A DNA stretch of 64,000 nucleotides, taken from assembly GCF_014197135.1 (NCBI RefSeq), contig NZ_JACIFA010000002.1:62001-126000 (forward strand). Direction: 5' to 3'. Of the stretch, positions 50,100 through 58,732 are shown one piece after another (position 1 is the stretch's first letter; each line of letters begins with the position of its first letter). This stretch comes from Sphingomonas zeae (GTDB lineage Bacteria; Pseudomonadota; Alphaproteobacteria; Sphingomonadales; Sphingomonadaceae). The translations under genes were made by a program, and so were the position numbers. The notes beneath the pieces are model-generated. The model had not been told where the DNA came from. It was given only the letters and a program-made list of their open reading frames with translations, and did not search any database.

Positions 50100-51056
50100 T
50101 CAGGCGGCCGCTTCCAGCCCGCGCGGCAGCTTGAAGGCGATCGTCTCGCGCGTCGTCTCTTCCTCGCGCTCGCTGACGGTAAAGCGCTCGGAGAGACGAT
50201 CGACCAGTTCGCGCACCAGCAATTCGGGCGCGGAGGCCCCGGCGGTCAGGCCCAAGGTCTTCACGCCGTTGAGGAACGTCCAGTCGAGATCGGCGGCGCG
50301 CTGGATCAGCTGCGCACGCTTGCCCGCCCGCTCGGCCACTTCGACCAGCCGCAGCGAGTTGGACGAGTTGGGCGCGCCGATCACCAGCACCGCGTCGCAC
50401 TCGGCGGCGATCGCCTTGACGGCGGCCTGGCGGTTGGAGGTGGCGTAGCAGATGTCCTCGCCGCGCGGGGCCAGGATGTCGGGGAAACGACGCTGCAATG
50501 CCTCGATGGTGGCGGCGGTGTCGTCGACCGACAGGGTGGTCTGGGTCAGGAAGGCGAGGTTGTCGGGGGCGGTGGGCGTGAACGCCTCGACATCGGCGAC
50601 CGTCTCGATCAGCGACATGGAACCCTGCGGCACCTGGCCGAACGTGCCGATGACCTCGGGATGTCCGGCATGGCCGATGAAGACGATATGGCGGCCCATC
50701 TCGACCAGCCGTTCGGCCTGGCGATGAACCTTCGAAACGAGCGGGCAGGTGGCGTCGAGATAGTCGAGGCCCCGGCTCTCGGCATCCGCAGGCACCGATT
50801 TGGGCACGCCATGCGCGGAAAAGACGACATGTGCGTTGGCGGGCACCTCGTCCAGCTCCTCGACGAAGATCGCGCCCTTGGCCTTCAGGCTGTCGACGAC
50901 GAACTTGTTGTGGACGATCTCATGCCGGACATAGACCGGCGCGCCGTGCTTTTCGAGAGCGAGTTCGACGATCCGGATGGCGCGGTCGACACCGGCGCAG
51001 AAACCGCGCGGGGCGGCGATCAACAGGTCGAGCGGCGGCTTGAAGGCATCGGTCAT
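50100..51056 (-). CDS. ispH: 4-hydroxy-3-methylbut-2-enyl diphosphate reductase
   Basis: IspH is the last enzyme of the MEP pathway, making IPP and DMAPP with a 4Fe-4S cluster. The 318 residues include the three cluster cysteines in [27 protein letters not shown] and [11 protein letters not shown], plus the SAHGVPK and [11 protein letters not shown] motifs. ATG 51056 or 51062 are both suitable. It heads the ispH-thrB-rnhA operon, a conserved alphaproteobacterial order. Confidence 0.97.
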   Translation of the reverse strand: MTDAFKPPLDLLIAAPRGFCAGVDRAIRIVELALEKHGAPVYVRHEIVHNKFVVDSLKAKGAIFVEELDEVPANAHVVFSAHGVPKSVPADAESRGLDYLDATCPLVSKVHRQAERLVEMGRHIVFIGHAGHPEVIGTFGQVPQGSMSLIETVADVEAFTPTAPDNLAFLTQTTLSVDDTAATIEALQRRFPDILAPRGEDICYATSNRQAAVKAIAAECDAVLVIGAPNSSNSLRLVEVAERAGKRAQLIQRAADLDWTFLNGVKTLGLTAGASAPELLVRELVDRLSERFTVSEREEETTRETIAFKLPRGLEAAA

Positions 51057-51147
51057 GGGCATGGCTCTACGCCATTGCTTGCGCGCGTCCAACCCGGTTC
51101 CTATGCTGGCGACCAAACCGTCATACCCTAGATAGGCGTCCCGACCT

Positions 51148-51786
51148 GTGAAAGCACCGATTCTCGTCCCCGTCGCCCTTGCGCTTGCTCTGGGCGGCTG
51201 TGCCCGCACCGGCGAGATCGACGCCTCGGGCGGCATCACCGCCGTCCGCTCGGCCTGTCCGGTCGTCGGCGTCGCGGCGGGTACCGGCGACATCACCCTG
51301 TTCAAGACGCCGGGTGCGACTGATGAGAAGTCGATCGACGTGGTCGCCAACATGACCAATGTCCGCGGCAACTGCGCCGATGCAGGCGCGGACATCGTGA
51401 CGACGGTCGGCTTTACCGTCGAGGCGCGGCGGACCGATACGGCGGCGGCGCGCGACCTCATACTGCCTTATTATGTCGCGATCGTGCGCGGCGGCACCAA
51501 TGTCGTTGCCAAGCGGGTCGGCCGCGTGAACGTGCATTTCGATGCGGGCCAGGCGCGCGGCCAGGTGGCGGGCGAGGCTTCCACGACCATCTCGCGGGCG
51601 GCCGCGACCCTGCCCGACGATGTCCGCGAGAAGCTGACCCGTCGTCGCAAGGCCGGGGATGAGGATGCGGCGGTCGATCCGCTGACCCAGCCCGAGGTCC
51701 GGCAGGCGGTGGCGAGCGCCAGTTTCGAGGCGCTGGTCGGATTCCAGCTGACCGACGCACAACTGCGGTACAACGCGACTCGGTAA
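51148..51786 (+). CDS. Uncharacterised lipoprotein
   Basis: A 212-residue protein starting at GTG with a signal peptide and lipobox ALGGC near 14-18. The body is beta-rich ([38 protein letters not shown]) and ends with a helix-like [18 protein letters not shown]. No family is recognised beyond a general envelope lipoprotein. It lies upstream of the glycine riboswitch and divergent from ispH. A weak AGATAGG precedes the start. Confidence 0.75.
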   Translation: MKAPILVPVALALALGGCARTGEIDASGGITAVRSACPVVGVAAGTGDITLFKTPGATDEKSIDVVANMTNVRGNCADAGADIVTTVGFTVEARRTDTAAARDLILPYYVAIVRGGTNVVAKRVGRVNVHFDAGQARGQVAGEASTTISRAAATLPDDVREKLTRRRKAGDEDAAVDPLTQPEVRQAVASASFEALVGFQLTDAQLRYNATR

Positions 51787-51926
51787 CTTCTTATTCGTCC
51801 CCTTGCAGGGTAGGAATATTGCCGGACAATCCACAAGATTGATCGCGCCGTCACCGTTCCCGATTGACTTGCCATCACCCGCCCGGCAGAGGCCACCGCG
51901 TCGATGCCGGACATATCCGGCATAGG

Positions 51927-52136
51927 CGCGCGCGGGAGAGCGTCGGGTGGGTCTTTCAGACCGGCAAAACCCGGCCGCCGAAGGAGCAACCGCCCCGGAA
52001 TCTCTCAGGCAAATGGGACCGCGCGATCGCCATCGACACTCTGGAAAGCGCATCGGCGGTTCATCCCGCGCGGTGCCACCGAAGGGGTAAGCCGGAAAAC
52101 CCGGCGAAAGCTCTCAGGTTCCGTGACAGAGGGGGA
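51927..52136 (+). promoter_or_regulatory. Tandem glycine riboswitch
   Basis: Aptamer 1 runs from GCGCGGGAGAGCG through GCCGAAGGAGCAA to GGAATCTCTCAGGCAAA, ending near 52022. Aptamer 2 starts near 52038 with ACTCTGGAAAGCG, continues CACCGAAGGGGTAAGCC and ends GCTCTCAGGTTCCGTGACAGA near 52130. Both carry the class consensus, and the linker is short. Glycine binding normally turns on gcvT and its operon. A hairpin TGCCGGA/TCCGGCA at 51906-51923 lies just before. Confidence 0.96.
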
Positions 52137-52195
52137 TCGGATCGGGTAAGGACAGCCTCGTCCCTAGCCGACACCCTTTGACGGAGACCGGCCCC

Positions 52196-53371
52196 GTGAG
52201 TGACGCAACCGACCTGAATGTAGAAGACGCCCCCGAGGGTCAGGACATCATCCAGACGCTGCCGCTGGACGCATGGCATCGTGCGCGCGGCGGGCGGATG
52301 GTCCCTTTCGCCGGCTATGAAATGCCCGTCCAGTATGAAGGCATCATGGCCGAGCATCTCTGGACCCGCGAGTCGGCCGGGCTGTTCGACGTCAGCCATA
52401 TGGGCCAGGTGGTCTTTACCGGCGACAATGGTCTGGCGCCCGTCATCGCCGCGCTGGAAAAGGTCCTGCCGGGCGACATCGCCGGCCTTGGTGATCGAAA
52501 GAACCGCTATTCGCTGCTGCTCAACGAAGAGGGCGGCATCCTCGACGACCTGATGGTGACGAAGCGCACATTGGATGGCGCGGAAGAACTGTACATGGTC
52601 GTCAACGGCGCGACCAAATATGACGACATCGCCTATCTGCTCGATTTCATCCCCGACGATGCGACGCTGAACCTGCTCGACGAGCAGGCGCTGCTGGCGC
52701 TCCAGGGGCCGAAGGCGGTCGATGCGCTGTCGCGGATCGTGCCGGGCGTCGAGGCTTTGGTGTTCATGACCGCCGCCGACTTCTCTTGGAACGACGTGCC
52801 GCTGTGGATCAGCCGCTCGGGCTATACCGGCGAGGACGGTTACGAAATTTCGATTCCGGCCGAACACGCGGCTGCCTTCGCTGACCTGCTCTGCGAGCAG
52901 GCCGAGGTAAAGCCGATCGGCTTGGGCGCGCGCGACTCGCTGCGCCTGGAGGCGGGGCTTCCGCTCTATGGCCATGACCTCGACCCCGAGACCACGCCGG
53001 TCATGGCCGATCTGGGCTTCGCGCTCGCCAAGAAGCGCCGGGAGGCGGCGGACTTCCTGGGCGCCGAGCGCATCCTCGCCGAGCGTGAGAACGGTCCTGC
53101 CGTCAAGCGTGTTGGCTTGACCGTCGCGGGTCGCCAGCCGGTGCGCGAAGGCGCATCGGTGGTCGCCGAGGACGGTTCGGTCATCGGGCGTGTGACCAGC
53201 GGTGGCTTTGCCCCCTCGATGGGCGCGCCGATCGCCATGGCCTATGTCCCTACCGAGCTGGCGACGCCCGGCACGGTCCTCAAACTGCTTCAGCGCGGCA
53301 AGACCCATGACGCCACCGTCACGGCGATGCCCTTCGTCCCCCATCGTTACGTTCGTTCAGGAGCCAAGTGA
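52196..53371 (+). CDS. gcvT: Aminomethyltransferase (glycine cleavage T protein)
   Basis: GcvT moves the methylene group from aminomethyl-lipoyl GcvH to tetrahydrofolate, releasing ammonia. The 391 residues carry [18 protein letters not shown] near the N terminus, [28 protein letters not shown] and the C-terminal barrel domain. The in-frame TTG at 52178 is possible but the GTG at 52196 has GGAG upstream. The gene lies 60 bases after the riboswitch and is followed by gcvH with a 2-base gap. Confidence 0.95.
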   Translation: MSDATDLNVEDAPEGQDIIQTLPLDAWHRARGGRMVPFAGYEMPVQYEGIMAEHLWTRESAGLFDVSHMGQVVFTGDNGLAPVIAALEKVLPGDIAGLGDRKNRYSLLLNEEGGILDDLMVTKRTLDGAEELYMVVNGATKYDDIAYLLDFIPDDATLNLLDEQALLALQGPKAVDALSRIVPGVEALVFMTAADFSWNDVPLWISRSGYTGEDGYEISIPAEHAAAFADLLCEQAEVKPIGLGARDSLRLEAGLPLYGHDLDPETTPVMADLGFALAKKRREAADFLGAERILAERENGPAVKRVGLTVAGRQPVREGASVVAEDGSVIGRVTSGGFAPSMGAPIAMAYVPTELATPGTVLKLLQRGKTHDATVTAMPFVPHRYVRSGAK

Positions 53372-53373
53372 CC

Positions 53374-53745
53374 ATGAGCCGCTATTTCACCGAAGATCAT
53401 GAGTGGATCGACGTCGACGGTGATGTCGCCACGGTCGGCATTTCCGATTACGCGCAGGGCGCGCTGGGCGACATCGTGTTCGTCGACGTCCCCGAGGAGG
53501 GCCGCGCGCTGTCCAAGGGCGACGAGGCCGCCGTGGTCGAGTCGGTCAAGGCCGCGTCGGACGTGTATGCGCCCGTCTCGGGCACCGTGGTCGAGGGCAA
53601 TGCCCAGCTGTCCGACGAGCCGGGCCTGGTCAACACCGATCCGGAGGGCGAGGGCTGGTTCTTCAAGATCACCCTGTCCGACGCCTCGGAGCTGGACGGC
53701 CTGATGGACGAAACCGCCTACGCCGCGTTCGTCGCGAAGCTCTAA
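53374..53745 (+). CDS. gcvH: Glycine cleavage H protein
   Basis: GcvH is the lipoylated shuttle of the complex. The 123 residues include [32 protein letters not shown] and the lipoylation site [14 protein letters not shown] with Lys near 59. ATG 53374 begins just after the gcvT stop; a GTG at 53368 is a longer alternative. A family 2 repeat separates it from gcvPA by 180 bases. Confidence 0.97.
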   Translation: MSRYFTEDHEWIDVDGDVATVGISDYAQGALGDIVFVDVPEEGRALSKGDEAAVVESVKAASDVYAPVSGTVVEGNAQLSDEPGLVNTDPEGEGWFFKITLSDASELDGLMDETAYAAFVAKL

Positions 53746-53754
53746 CCTTCTTGC

Positions 53755-53866
53755 TCCCCTCCCGCAGGCGGGAGGGGCTGGGGGAGGGGGCTCGCTCTCC
53801 CCCGACCATCAGGCTTGTTGAAGCCGACTGCCCTCCCCCGACCCCTCCCGCCTGCGGGAGGGGAGA
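53755..53866. repeat. Intergenic palindromic repeat, family 2, inside the gcv operon
   Basis: CCCCTCCCGCAGGCGGGAGGGG-CTGGGGGAGGGGG and its inverse flank a short core with a TCTCCCCC motif. It lies between gcvH and gcvPA, genes of one pathway and direction, so it either permits read-through or modulates subunit levels. Confidence 0.85.
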
Positions 53867-53925
53867 AGAAGGGAGCGGGCGATGACCCCTCGATCCGCGA
53901 GGTTTTCGGGGTGAGGGGCGGAGAA

Positions 53926-55293
53926 ATGGAACGCATGCGCTACCTTCCCCTTACCTCTTCCGATCGGGCCGAGATGCTCTCGGTCATCGGTGCCGGATCG
54001 GTCGACGACCTGTTCGTCGACGTGCCCGAATCCGCCCGCCTGTCCGGCCCCATCGCGGGTCTGCCCAATCACGCCTCCGAGCTGGCGGTCGAGCGGCACA
54101 TGACCGCGCTCGCCCGCAAGAACATGGTCGCGGGCGACGTGCCCTTCTTCCTGGGCTGCGGCGCCTATCGCCATCATGTTCCCGCCAGCGTCGATCACCT
54201 GATCCAGCGCGGCGAGTTCCTGACCGCCTATACGCCCTATCAGCCGGAAATCGCGCAGGGCACGCTGCAGATGCTGTTCGAGTTCCAGACGCAGGTCGCG
54301 CGTCTGCTCGGCACCGATGTCGCCAACGCCTCCATGTATGACGGCTCGACCGCCTGCTGGGAAGCGATCGGCATGGCCCGGCGCATCACCAAGAAGTCCA
54401 AGGCGATCCTCTCGTCGGGCCTGCACCCGCATTATGTCTCGGTCGCCAAGACCATGGCGAAGTACACCGGCGACACGCTGGAAACCGGCACGCCCGTCCT
54501 GACCGCCGAGACCGACATCGACCAGATGATCGCGGCGATCGACGGCGACACGTCCTGTGTCGTCGTCCAATACCCCGACATTCTCGGCCGCATCGCCGAC
54601 CTGACCCCGCTGGCCGAGGCGTGCCACGCCAAGAAGGCGCTGCTGATCGCGGTCGTGACCGAGCCGGTCGCGCTGGGCGCGATCCGTTCGCCGGGCGAGA
54701 TGGATGCCGACATCGTCGTCGGCGAGGGCCAGTCGCTGGGCGTCGGGCTTCAGTTCGGCGGACCCTATGTCGGCCTGATGGGCTGCAAGGATAAGTATAT
54801 CCGCCAGATGCCCGGCCGCTTCTGTGGTGAGACGGTGGACGCGGACGGCAAGCGCGGCTTCGTGCTGACGCTGTCGACCCGCGAGCAGCATATCCGCCGC
54901 GAAAAGGCGACGTCGAACATCTGCACCAATTCGGGGCTGTGCGCGCTCGCCTTCTCGATCCACATGACGCTGCTGGGCGAGGCGGGTCTGCGCCGCATGG
55001 CGGGGATCAACCATGCCAATGCCTGCCGCGCGGCAGATCGCCTGGCCAAGGTGCCGGGCGTGAAGCTGGTCAACGACGTGTTCTTCAACGAGTTCACGCT
55101 CGATCTGGGCCGCGAGGCGCGGCCGATCGTGCGGACGCTCGCCGAGCGCGGCGTGCTTGCGGGCGTGTCGCTCGGCCGGCTCTATCCGGGTGAAGACGCG
55201 CTTGCGAACGGACTGGTTGTAGCAGTCACCGAGACGGTGACAGCGGAGGATATCGAGACGCTTGCCCAAGCGCTTGAGGAGGTGCTGGCATGA
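53926..55293 (+). CDS. gcvPA: Glycine decarboxylase subunit 1 (P protein alpha)
   Basis: GcvPA is the N-terminal half of a split P protein. The 455 residues carry YLPLTSSDRAEMLSVIG, GAYRHHVPASVDHLIQR, YTPYQPEIAQGTLQ and FQTQVARLLGTDVANASMYDG. ATG 53926 with GAGGGG upstream is chosen; 53935 is an alternative matching the usual MRYLPLT start. It overlaps gcvPB by four bases. Confidence 0.94.
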   Translation: MERMRYLPLTSSDRAEMLSVIGAGSVDDLFVDVPESARLSGPIAGLPNHASELAVERHMTALARKNMVAGDVPFFLGCGAYRHHVPASVDHLIQRGEFLTAYTPYQPEIAQGTLQMLFEFQTQVARLLGTDVANASMYDGSTACWEAIGMARRITKKSKAILSSGLHPHYVSVAKTMAKYTGDTLETGTPVLTAETDIDQMIAAIDGDTSCVVVQYPDILGRIADLTPLAEACHAKKALLIAVVTEPVALGAIRSPGEMDADIVVGEGQSLGVGLQFGGPYVGLMGCKDKYIRQMPGRFCGETVDADGKRGFVLTLSTREQHIRREKATSNICTNSGLCALAFSIHMTLLGEAGLRRMAGINHANACRAADRLAKVPGVKLVNDVFFNEFTLDLGREARPIVRTLAERGVLAGVSLGRLYPGEDALANGLVVAVTETVTAEDIETLAQALEEVLA

Positions 55294-56846
55294 CGATCAA
55301 CCAGAGCGGCTGGAAGCCCACGAGCCCTGAAGCGAACACTGGCGACGTGCAGGCGACCTTTACCGGCAACCGCGCGCTGATGCTGGAAGAAAAACTGATC
55401 TTCGAGATCGGCGACAGCGAGACAACCGGCGTCGACTTTGCGGATGGCGATGTTTCGGGTTCGCGTCTCGGCAACCTGACCCGCAAGGATCCGATCGGCC
55501 TGCCGGGCCTGTCGGAGCCGGAGACGGTACGCCATTACACCCGTCTGTCGCGTCAGAATTACGCGATCGACCTGGGTCTCTTCCCGCTCGGCTCGTGCAC
55601 GATGAAGCACAATCCGCGCCTGAACGAGAAGATGGCGCGGCTGGGCGGCTTCAGCGACGTTCACCCGCTCCAGCCCGTCGACACGGTGCAGGGTGCGCTG
55701 GAGGTCATTCACCAGCTGGCGCACTGGCTGGTCACGCTGACCGGCATGACCTCGGTCGCGATGAGCCCCAAGGCGGGCGCGCATGGCGAGCTGTGCGGCA
55801 TCCTGGCGATCAAGGCGGCGCTGGAGAAGCGCGGCGAGGGCCATCGCAAGGTGATCCTGGTGCCGGAGTCGGCGCACGGCACCAATCCGGCGACGGCGGC
55901 GTTCGCGGGCTTCTCGGTCGAGGACATTCCCGCGACCGCCGATGGCCGTGTCGACACGGCGGCGCTGAAGGCGCGGCTGGGGCCGGACGTGGCGGGCGTG
56001 ATGATCACCAACCCGAACACCTGCGGCCTGTTCGAGCGCGACCTGAAGGACATTTCCGACGCGGTCCATGCGGCTGGCGGCTATGTCTATTGCGACGGCG
56101 CGAATTTCAACGCCATCGTCGGTCGCGTGCGTCCGGGCGATCTGGGCGTCGATGCGATGCACATCAACCTGCACAAGACCTTCTCGACCCCGCATGGCGG
56201 CGGCGGGCCGGGTTCGGGGCCGGTGGTGTTCTCTGAGGCGCTGACCCCGTTCGCACCCCTGCCGTTCGTCGAGAAGACGGGCGAAGGCTTCCGCTTGGTC
56301 GAGGAAGAAAATGCCGACGACCATCACGCCGACAGCTTCGGCCGCATGGTCGCCTTCCACGGCCAGATGGGCATGTTCACCCGCGCGCTGACCTATATCC
56401 TCAGCCACGGCGCCGACGGCCTGCGCCAGGTCGCCGAGGACGCGGTGCTCAACGCCAACTATGTCCTGCGTTCGTTGGAGAACACGCTCGACGCGCCCTT
56501 CGCCAAGAGCGGGCCGTGCATGCACGAAGCCATCTTCTCGGACGAGAATCTGGCCGAGGGCTTCTCGACGATCGACGTCGCCAAGGCGCTGATCGACGAG
56601 GGCTTCCACCCGATGACCATGTATTTCCCGCTGGTCGTTCACGGCGCGATGCTGGTCGAGCCGACCGAGACCGAGTCGAAGGCGGCGCTCGATCAGTTCA
56701 TCGGTGCGCTGCGCTCGGTGGCGGAGCGCGCCAAGGCGGGCGACCCGTCGCTCAAGACCGCGCCGCACTTCGCGCCGCGCGCGCGCCTCGACGAAACGCT
56801 GGCCGCGCGCAAGCCCGTGCTGGTGTGGAAGGACAAGGCGGCCTGA
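55290..56846 (+). CDS. gcvPB: Glycine decarboxylase subunit 2 (P protein beta)
   Basis: GcvPB carries the PLP site of the split P protein and decarboxylates glycine. The 518 residues include GSCTMKHNPRLNEKMARL, SPKAGAHGELCGILAIKAA and the PLP-lysine segment HINLHKTFSTPHGGGG, with Lys near 296. The C-terminal part with MYFPLVVHGAMLVEPTET completes the family. It is the last gene of the operon and is followed by a strong hairpin. Confidence 0.95.
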   Translation: MTINQSGWKPTSPEANTGDVQATFTGNRALMLEEKLIFEIGDSETTGVDFADGDVSGSRLGNLTRKDPIGLPGLSEPETVRHYTRLSRQNYAIDLGLFPLGSCTMKHNPRLNEKMARLGGFSDVHPLQPVDTVQGALEVIHQLAHWLVTLTGMTSVAMSPKAGAHGELCGILAIKAALEKRGEGHRKVILVPESAHGTNPATAAFAGFSVEDIPATADGRVDTAALKARLGPDVAGVMITNPNTCGLFERDLKDISDAVHAAGGYVYCDGANFNAIVGRVRPGDLGVDAMHINLHKTFSTPHGGGGPGSGPVVFSEALTPFAPLPFVEKTGEGFRLVEEENADDHHADSFGRMVAFHGQMGMFTRALTYILSHGADGLRQVAEDAVLNANYVLRSLENTLDAPFAKSGPCMHEAIFSDENLAEGFSTIDVAKALIDEGFHPMTMYFPLVVHGAMLVEPTETESKAALDQFIGALRSVAERAKAGDPSLKTAPHFAPRARLDETLAARKPVLVWKDKAA

Positions 56847-56850
56847 TCGA

Positions 56851-56893
56851 TCGTTCCCCCGCGCCGTTGCTAATGGATGGCGCGGGGGACGAC
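56851..56893 (+). terminator. GC-rich hairpin after gcvPB
   Basis: CCCCCGCGCC pairs with GGCGCGGGGG around a loop of 14 bases, with extra TCGT/ACGA pairs outside. No T run follows, so it may be a Rho-assisted terminator or a 3'-end stabiliser. Confidence 0.6.
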
Positions 56894-56985
56894 ATCAGAG
56901 CGCGGTAAACGGACGAATGCCGTCCAGAAATCGCCCCCCCGACGCGCGAACCGAGCAGGATGTTCCGGACCCGAAGGGGAAGGGA

Positions 56986-57609
56986 ATGCGCTTTGACGAA
57001 ACTCAGGCCGCGACGCTGGAGACCATCCTGCGCTGGCGGCGGGATGTCCGGCACTTCCGGTGCGACCCCGTGGATGAAGCGGTCCTGACCAGGCTGGCCG
57101 AAGCGATGGCGTTGGCCCCATCAGTCGGCAATGCGCGGCCCTGGCGTGTGATCCGGGTCGAGGACGCGGCCCTCCGCGCCGCAGTCCGCGCCAATTTCCA
57201 GAAATGCGACGAAGCGGCGGCGGCGGATTATGCTGACGAACAGGCGGTGGCCTATCGCGCGCTGAAGCTCGCCGGGCTGGATGCCGCGCCAGTGCAATTG
57301 GCGGTCTTCACCCATATCGATCCGGCGGAGGGCCATGGCTTGGGCCGCCGCACCATGCCCGATACACTGCGCCAATCCACGACGATGGCGATCCATACGC
57401 TATGGCTGGCGGCGCGCGCGGCCAATCTGGGGATGGGGATGGTGTCGATCCTGGACCCTGCCGCCATGGAGCGGATCTTCGCGGTGCCGGAAGACTGGGC
57501 CTTCACGGCGTATGTCTGCCTTGGTCATGCGGAGTGGGACGACGACACACCGCTGCTTCACCGGGCCGGTTGGCAGGAGAATGCGCCGACGCGGTGGGAG
57601 GTGCGCTGA
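56986..57609 (+). CDS. bluB: 5,6-dimethylbenzimidazole synthase BluB
   Basis: BluB cleaves reduced FMN with oxygen to form dimethylbenzimidazole, the B12 lower ligand used by CobT. The 207 residues carry RRDVRHFRCDPVDEAVLTRL, MALAPSVGNARPWRVIRVED and the nitroreductase-like fold with MAIHTLWLAARAANLGMGMVSI. GGGGAAGGGA precedes the ATG. Unlike the cobT end of the window, no cobalamin riboswitch was seen upstream; it follows the gcv operon hairpin. It is convergent with the EamA transporter across a family 1 repeat. Confidence 0.93.
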   Translation: MRFDETQAATLETILRWRRDVRHFRCDPVDEAVLTRLAEAMALAPSVGNARPWRVIRVEDAALRAAVRANFQKCDEAAAADYADEQAVAYRALKLAGLDAAPVQLAVFTHIDPAEGHGLGRRTMPDTLRQSTTMAIHTLWLAARAANLGMGMVSILDPAAMERIFAVPEDWAFTAYVCLGHAEWDDDTPLLHRAGWQENAPTRWEVR

Positions 57610-57610
57610 A

Positions 57611-57740
57611 AATCCTCCCCGGCGCGGGGAGGTGGCAGGCCGGGGGCCTGACGGAGGGGCGCTTCCGCATGGGACGTCCCTTGCCGCACGCCCCCTCCAC
57701 CATGCTGCGCATGGTCCCCCGCCCCGTACCGGGGAGGAAT
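57611..57740. repeat. Intergenic palindromic repeat, family 1
   Basis: It begins AATCCTCCCCGGCGCGGGGAGG, contains GGCAGGCCGGGGGCCTGACGG and CACCATGCTGCGCATGGTC, and ends CCCCGTACCGGGGAGGA. It occupies the convergent bluB/transporter junction. Confidence 0.87.
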
Positions 57741-57744
57741 AAGT

Positions 57745-58641
57745 TCAATCCTCCGCCGCCGCCGAACTCGTCTGCTGCTTGCCCAATCTCTGCTCGCGCC
57801 AGACGATGAACAATCCGCTGGCGATGATGACCGGCGCGCCCAGCCACGTCCCTGCGGTCGGCAGCACGCCGAAGATCAGCCAGCCATAGACGGTCGCCCA
57901 GATCAGACCCGAATAGTCCATGGGCACTACCGCCGCGACCGGCGCCAGCCGCGACGCACCGGTCAGCGCCAGCTGTCCCAGACCGCCCGCCAGCCCGATC
58001 GACACGAGCGCCACCCAGGTCAGCGGATCATGCGCCTTGAGGTGAAAGGCGTAAGGCACGGCGATGAAGGGCAGGGTCAGGATGGTGAAGTAGAAGACGG
58101 TCGTGGTCGCCGGTTCATCGCGCAACTGGCGCAGGACGATCGCGACGATCGCGACGAACATCGCCGCCATCAGCCCCACGAACGCGCCGAACAGCGACAT
58201 GTCGTTCGCCCCCGGCCGCACCACGATCAGCACGCCGACAAAGCCGACCAGTACCGCGCTCCACCGCTGGATACCCGTCCGCTCGCCCAGCACCAGCGCG
58301 CCGAGCAAGGTGGCGAAGATCGGCACGGTGAACTGGAACGTCGTCGCCTCGGCCAATGGCAGCAGCATGACCGCGCCGAAGGTGAAGACCATGCCGACCA
58401 GCCCGACCATCGCCCGCTTGGCGTGCCCCTTCAGCCGGGTGGTGCGCAGCGATGCCAGCCCCGGCCCCGCCATGACGAAAGCGAGCACGACCGGCAGCGC
58501 GCAAAGCTGCCGAAAGAACATGGTTTCGGACAAGGTCGCCCCGCGCGACTCGGCCAGCTTCACGAAGGCCGACATGGTCGACAGGAAGAAGATGGCGATT
58601 AGGCGCAGGCCGATGCCTTTCAGCACGCGGTCATCGGACAT
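57745..58641 (-). CDS. EamA/DMT-family transporter
   Basis: A 298-residue inner-membrane protein with about ten helices in two EamA repeats: LRLIAIFFLSTMSAFVKLAE onward and SLFGAFVGLMAAMFVAIVAI onward. The RQLCALPVVLAFVMA and FATLLGALVLGERTG segments are typical of drug/metabolite transporters. The substrate cannot be told from sequence. It is single, divergent from proS by about 90 bases. Confidence 0.88.
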   Translation of the reverse strand: MSDDRVLKGIGLRLIAIFFLSTMSAFVKLAESRGATLSETMFFRQLCALPVVLAFVMAGPGLASLRTTRLKGHAKRAMVGLVGMVFTFGAVMLLPLAEATTFQFTVPIFATLLGALVLGERTGIQRWSAVLVGFVGVLIVVRPGANDMSLFGAFVGLMAAMFVAIVAIVLRQLRDEPATTTVFYFTILTLPFIAVPYAFHLKAHDPLTWVALVSIGLAGGLGQLALTGASRLAPVAAVVPMDYSGLIWATVYGWLIFGVLPTAGTWLGAPVIIASGLFIVWREQRLGKQQTSSAAAED

Positions 58642-58732
58642 TGGGCCGCTCCTAGCCGGTCGAACGCCGCAGCGAAAGGCCGCAAGCGCCGCCCTCTTGG
58701 CGAAGACGGGTCTTTGCCGCTATCGGGCGGGC

